Shown one piece after another: positions 60,511 to 64,000 of a stretch of 64,000 bases of DNA. Source of the stretch: Paramecium sonneborni (lineage: Eukaryota; Ciliophora; Oligohymenophorea; Peniculida; Parameciidae); contig CAJJDN010000020.1 of the NCBI GenBank assembly GCA_905182985.1, positions 191,272 through 255,271 on the forward strand, read 5' to 3'. Below the pieces are notes generated by a model. That model saw only the letters and a list, made by a program, of their open reading frames with translations. It ran no database searches and was not told the origin of the DNA. The number at the start of each line of letters is the position of its first letter. Within the stretch, counting starts at the first letter, position 1. A program made the position numbers and the translations under genes.

Positions 60511-61828
60511 AGTCTGTTAATAATTTTAAAAATGGCAGTTTTTAATTCATTATTTACCAAATTTGATTAGTATTTTTTAACTTTTCTTTATCATTTTTAA
60601 TAATTGGAAATACTTCAGAAAATTAATTTCTTACTTTGTTTTTATAATTTATTTTCCTTTTATAGATAAAGCGATTTGTTTATATAGATATTTTTTTAAT
60701 TATTTGGGTAAATAAAAATATTTCATCTATTCTATTTTAAAATGTGGCATTTTGAAAAGCCTTCTCTATTATGAAAACTTAAAATATTACTATTTAATTT
60801 AATATATTTTAGTATCATATTATATATACTGTGTTCATTAATAACTTTGAAAATTAATTATATGAATGATAATCTTGAAAAATATATAAATCAACTTAAT
60901 AATTAAAATTTTAACAAATGAACTAATAGTTTTTAAGAAATTAAGAATATTTTTTAAGAATAATAAATAGAACTGATAGTGATAAAAATTCAAAAAGAAC
61001 ATAATATAAATAAAATAATTCAGAACTATTAGAAAAATCTTTTAATGTATTTAATAAAAATAAAAACATATAGATTTATGAATAAAATAAAAGATAATTC
61101 TAAGCAATAATAACTATATTTAAAAATAATAATATCAAAATTAAAATATAAAATATAAAATATAAAATTTATATATATATATATGATTCATAATTATGGA
61201 CACATAGATGGAGATAGTGGATTGATGACATCGTAATTTCATCTTGGAGATTCTCCAAAAGCAAATATTGATTACAGTCATAGTGAAAGAATAGAAACTT
61301 TAGTTTAGAAAAGCATTATGCAATCAGAAATCAGAAAACGTAAAACAGGAGAATCTTAAAGTCTTATAGAGCACTCAAATATGTAATTAAATGGTCACTT
61401 GTTACCTTAAATCACATTAAATTGTTAATCGCCAGCAATTTTTGATTAAATAGCACTTGAACTTGAATAATAGTAATTGATATTTCATAATTTTATCGAG
61501 TAATTATACTTGTATAATGAGAGAAGCAAATCAAATGATGTTTCTTTAAACAAAGCATGATTCATTATGTTAAAAGATTATAAAGAATGTCTGTAAACCA
61601 ACATATATAGCAAGTTAAAGTAATAATAGCATAATTTTGGTAAAATATTCAAAATAGAAATTGAAGATAGATGCTTTATCAGGAGTATATTTTTTATTAT
61701 ATTTAGAATTATAAATTAAATGAAGATGTATTATTATCTGTTTGTGTTGTAGTTAAAAGATATAATCAAACACATAAAGATTATGAACCTATAGATGATA
61801 TGAGTCACATTAATCCATTTGCTATTAC
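60511..61828. repeat. Duplicated block A (second copy)
   Basis: The second copy of the 1,318-bp block, starting directly after the N and continuing into sequence that the first copy lacks. Its last 711 bases are part of block B as well, so the core 61118-61828 occurs three times. Confidence 0.95.
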
Positions 61829-62301
61829 TGCAATATCTATGAATAGAATCTATCTTTATTTAGAGGATAATTTATAGTTTAAATAATAGTTGGATGTTCT
61901 TTTGTAAGACATTGATTCAATAGCAAGACCAAAAAAACAAGAATTATAAAAATATGTGTAATAAAGTTCGTAATTGGTTTTTGATACATTTTAGCAGTTT
62001 AAATAAAAGAATTTGAAATATGATTACTAATATTATTTGATGGCAATAGAGAAAGTAGTTTTTGAATCTGTTTATGATAAGCTATTTAATTTTTATATTG
62101 ATTTCAATGAAAAAAATGAAAATCAATTTAATATCAAAAAGTACTGATAATTGAAAATAGAGATCACAAATAATTACCAAGTGTAGTGAAGATGAAACAA
62201 TGGAATTCCTGGAAATAAAAAATAAATATAGATTAAATGAATAATATTGGAATGGTATTGCTGAATTAAATAAAGTGGATAAATGTACAAATCCAAGAGA
62301 T
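61118..62301. repeat. Duplicated block B (first copy, ends at N)
   Basis: These 1,184 bases recur at 62303-63486. The copy is cut by a second single N at 62302, again in the middle of the VPS9 gene, and the next copy carries on past the break. Confidence 0.95.
61183..62301 (+). pseudogene. VPS9-domain gene, 5' fragment cut at N (copy 2)
   Basis: It is identical to the complete copy as far as it goes and breaks at the second N within the VPS9 domain (DKCTNPRD). Probably an assembly duplicate. Confidence 0.75.
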
Positions 62302-62302
62302 N

Positions 62303-63486
62303 ATTTAAAAATAATAATATCAAAATTAAAATATAAAATATAAAATATAAAATTTATATATATATATATGATTCATAATTATGGACACATAGATGGAGAT
62401 AGTGGATTGATGACATCGTAATTTCATCTTGGAGATTCTCCAAAAGCAAATATTGATTACAGTCATAGTGAAAGAATAGAAACTTTAGTTTAGAAAAGCA
62501 TTATGCAATCAGAAATCAGAAAACGTAAAACAGGAGAATCTTAAAGTCTTATAGAGCACTCAAATATGTAATTAAATGGTCACTTGTTACCTTAAATCAC
62601 ATTAAATTGTTAATCGCCAGCAATTTTTGATTAAATAGCACTTGAACTTGAATAATAGTAATTGATATTTCATAATTTTATCGAGTAATTATACTTGTAT
62701 AATGAGAGAAGCAAATCAAATGATGTTTCTTTAAACAAAGCATGATTCATTATGTTAAAAGATTATAAAGAATGTCTGTAAACCAACATATATAGCAAGT
62801 TAAAGTAATAATAGCATAATTTTGGTAAAATATTCAAAATAGAAATTGAAGATAGATGCTTTATCAGGAGTATATTTTTTATTATATTTAGAATTATAAA
62901 TTAAATGAAGATGTATTATTATCTGTTTGTGTTGTAGTTAAAAGATATAATCAAACACATAAAGATTATGAACCTATAGATGATATGAGTCACATTAATC
63001 CATTTGCTATTACTGCAATATCTATGAATAGAATCTATCTTTATTTAGAGGATAATTTATAGTTTAAATAATAGTTGGATGTTCTTTTGTAAGACATTGA
63101 TTCAATAGCAAGACCAAAAAAACAAGAATTATAAAAATATGTGTAATAAAGTTCGTAATTGGTTTTTGATACATTTTAGCAGTTTAAATAAAAGAATTTG
63201 AAATATGATTACTAATATTATTTGATGGCAATAGAGAAAGTAGTTTTTGAATCTGTTTATGATAAGCTATTTAATTTTTATATTGATTTCAATGAAAAAA
63301 ATGAAAATCAATTTAATATCAAAAAGTACTGATAATTGAAAATAGAGATCACAAATAATTACCAAGTGTAGTGAAGATGAAACAATGGAATTCCTGGAAA
63401 TAAAAAATAAATATAGATTAAATGAATAATATTGGAATGGTATTGCTGAATTAAATAAAGTGGATAAATGTACAAATCCAAGAGAT
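62303..63486. repeat. Duplicated block B (second copy)
   Basis: The second copy of block B, following the N and continuing into the unique 3' end of the VPS9 gene. Confidence 0.95.
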
Positions 63487-63774
63487 AAATTACGATCAAT
63501 ATAATAAATGTTATGTTTAATAAAATGTATAGAATTGTAATTAATATAATAAGCATTAATATATGAAAACAGTAATTGTGAATTATCTACAATGGATGAT
63601 GAATTACCTGTTATGATCTACATAATCTTATATAGTGAATTTTAGAATAAATTCGCATCTATTCATTATGTTGATGATTTTTGTAATACTGATCCTGCAA
63701 TTGAGACTGAAAAAAGAACAGTAACAACTCTTAGAGTTTCTTTAGAGTATATTGCTAATGAATGGTAAATTTGA
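62368..63774 (+). CDS. VPS9-domain protein, probable Rab5-type exchange factor
   Basis: VPS9 domains load GTP onto Rab5-family GTPases at early endosomes. This is the only complete copy. Introns of 28 nt (GTAATTGATA...TTATCGAG), 22 nt and about 46 nt give 436 residues. The N-terminal part is polar. The middle (VFDTFQQFKQKN, AIEKVVFESVYDKLFNFY) matches the helical bundle preceding VPS9 domains. The domain itself includes NKVDKCTNPRDKLRSIQQML and MDDELPVMIYIILYSEF, with the conserved acidic residue and LPV, and ends TTLRVSLEYIANEW. The third intron is long for this genome and its placement is the least certain part of the model. Confidence 0.82.
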
Positions 63775-63806
63775 TAAATTGATATCAATATTTTGATAAA
63801 ATTATA

Positions 63807-64000
63807 ATGTCTGAAAAAAAAATAAGAAAAAAGTACCATGACAAAATAGACTTTAAACTGGATCTTCCTGATACAAATAATAAGAAAGAAAAAGCAAGAT
63901 AAAGTGCCAAAAATACTAGATAAAGAAAGAAGGCATACATAGAGAGCTTAGAGTAAAAGGTTTTAAAATTAATAAAAGTGTGAGGTGACTTAATTGACAG
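63807..64000 (+). CDS. bZIP transcription factor, N-terminal part (cut by window end)
   Basis: The frame starts MSEKKIRKKYHDKIDF and reaches a bZIP basic region with the Asn and Arg at the expected spacing (RQSAKNTRQRKKAYIESLEQKVLKL), followed by the first leucine heptad. A candidate intron (GTGTGAGG...TTGACAG) begins at about 63978 and runs to the window edge, so the zipper and the rest of the protein lie outside. Such factors bind DNA as dimers and regulate transcription. Confidence 0.75.

Noticed and set aside
59192..63486. Three tandem VPS9 paralogues
   Set aside because: The copies are identical and two are cut exactly at single N characters, which indicates unmerged contig ends.
1..64000. 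Prokaryotic features, CRISPR arrays, transposons, and telomeric C4A2/C3A3 repeats
   Set aside because: None seen. The tandem unit at the left edge is too long and gene-bearing to be CRISPR, and no transposase-like sequence was found.

Overview
This window reads as somatic (macronuclear) DNA of a ciliate, almost certainly Paramecium or a close relative. Three things in the sequence show this. First, conserved proteins (Rab7, eEF1B-gamma, Hippo/MST kinase, acyl carrier protein, choline transporter-like protein and others) read through continuously only if TAA and TAG mean glutamine and TGA is the only stop. Second, nearly every gene is cut by tiny introns of about 19-32 nt with GTA...TAG ends, and removing them restores both the frame and the family consensus. 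Third, the DNA is very AT-rich and genes are packed tightly: some convergent stops lie 13-50 bp apart and one divergent pair of start codons is only 35 bp apart. Under the standard code the window looks almost empty, which is misleading.

Layout. 1-3405: a perfect 1,560-bp tandem repeat (two full units plus a partial third) carrying Rab7 and a chimeric LRR/methyltransferase ORF; the parent carnosine N-methyltransferase gene follows (3264-4482). 4626-8024: a PH-domain protein, an acylated zinc-finger protein, and a MT-A70 family protein lacking the DPPW motif. 8171-12112: an ankyrin-AGC kinase and, divergently, an MST/Hippo kinase with SARAH-like tail. 12453-17566: two coiled-coil proteins (one FAM184-like), a small membrane protein, and mitochondrial ACP. 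17800-22178: a disrupted membrane-protein locus and a transportin-3/Mtr10-like importin. 22224-29826: eEF1B-gamma with a His-rich linker, a 6TM sensor, an OSCA/TMEM63-like channel, and a short-chain dehydrogenase. 30445-41154: a Q-rich protein, a pseudokinase-MORN protein, a zinc-finger coiled-coil protein, coding remnants, and a large RCC1-coiled-coil protein. 41444-47182: small proteins, a decayed EF-hand gene, a PP6 SAPS-type regulatory subunit, and a RING/SIAH-like protein. 47790-56612: a giant PAS-containing membrane protein of the ciliate type, an uncharacterised protein, and a CTL/SLC44 transporter. 56966-64000: a CK1-like kinase, an uncharacterised protein, a VPS9-domain protein present in overlapping copies separated by single N characters, and the start of a bZIP factor.

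There is no operon logic; these are ordinary single eukaryotic genes in all orientations. Functional themes are membrane traffic (Rab7, a VPS9 exchange factor), signalling kinases, Ca2+/membrane sensing, and protein-nucleic acid transport. I saw no tRNA, rRNA, CRISPR array, transposase gene, or telomere repeat. Two regions matter for interpretation: the 1,560-bp array at the left edge, and the N-flanked duplications at 59192-63486, the latter very probably an assembly artefact. Several loci (17800-19251, 36230-37640, 41724-42575, 47183-47700) look coding but are broken by frameshifts or TGA codons and are probably relics of duplicated genes, gene models I could not solve, or retained internal eliminated sequences.
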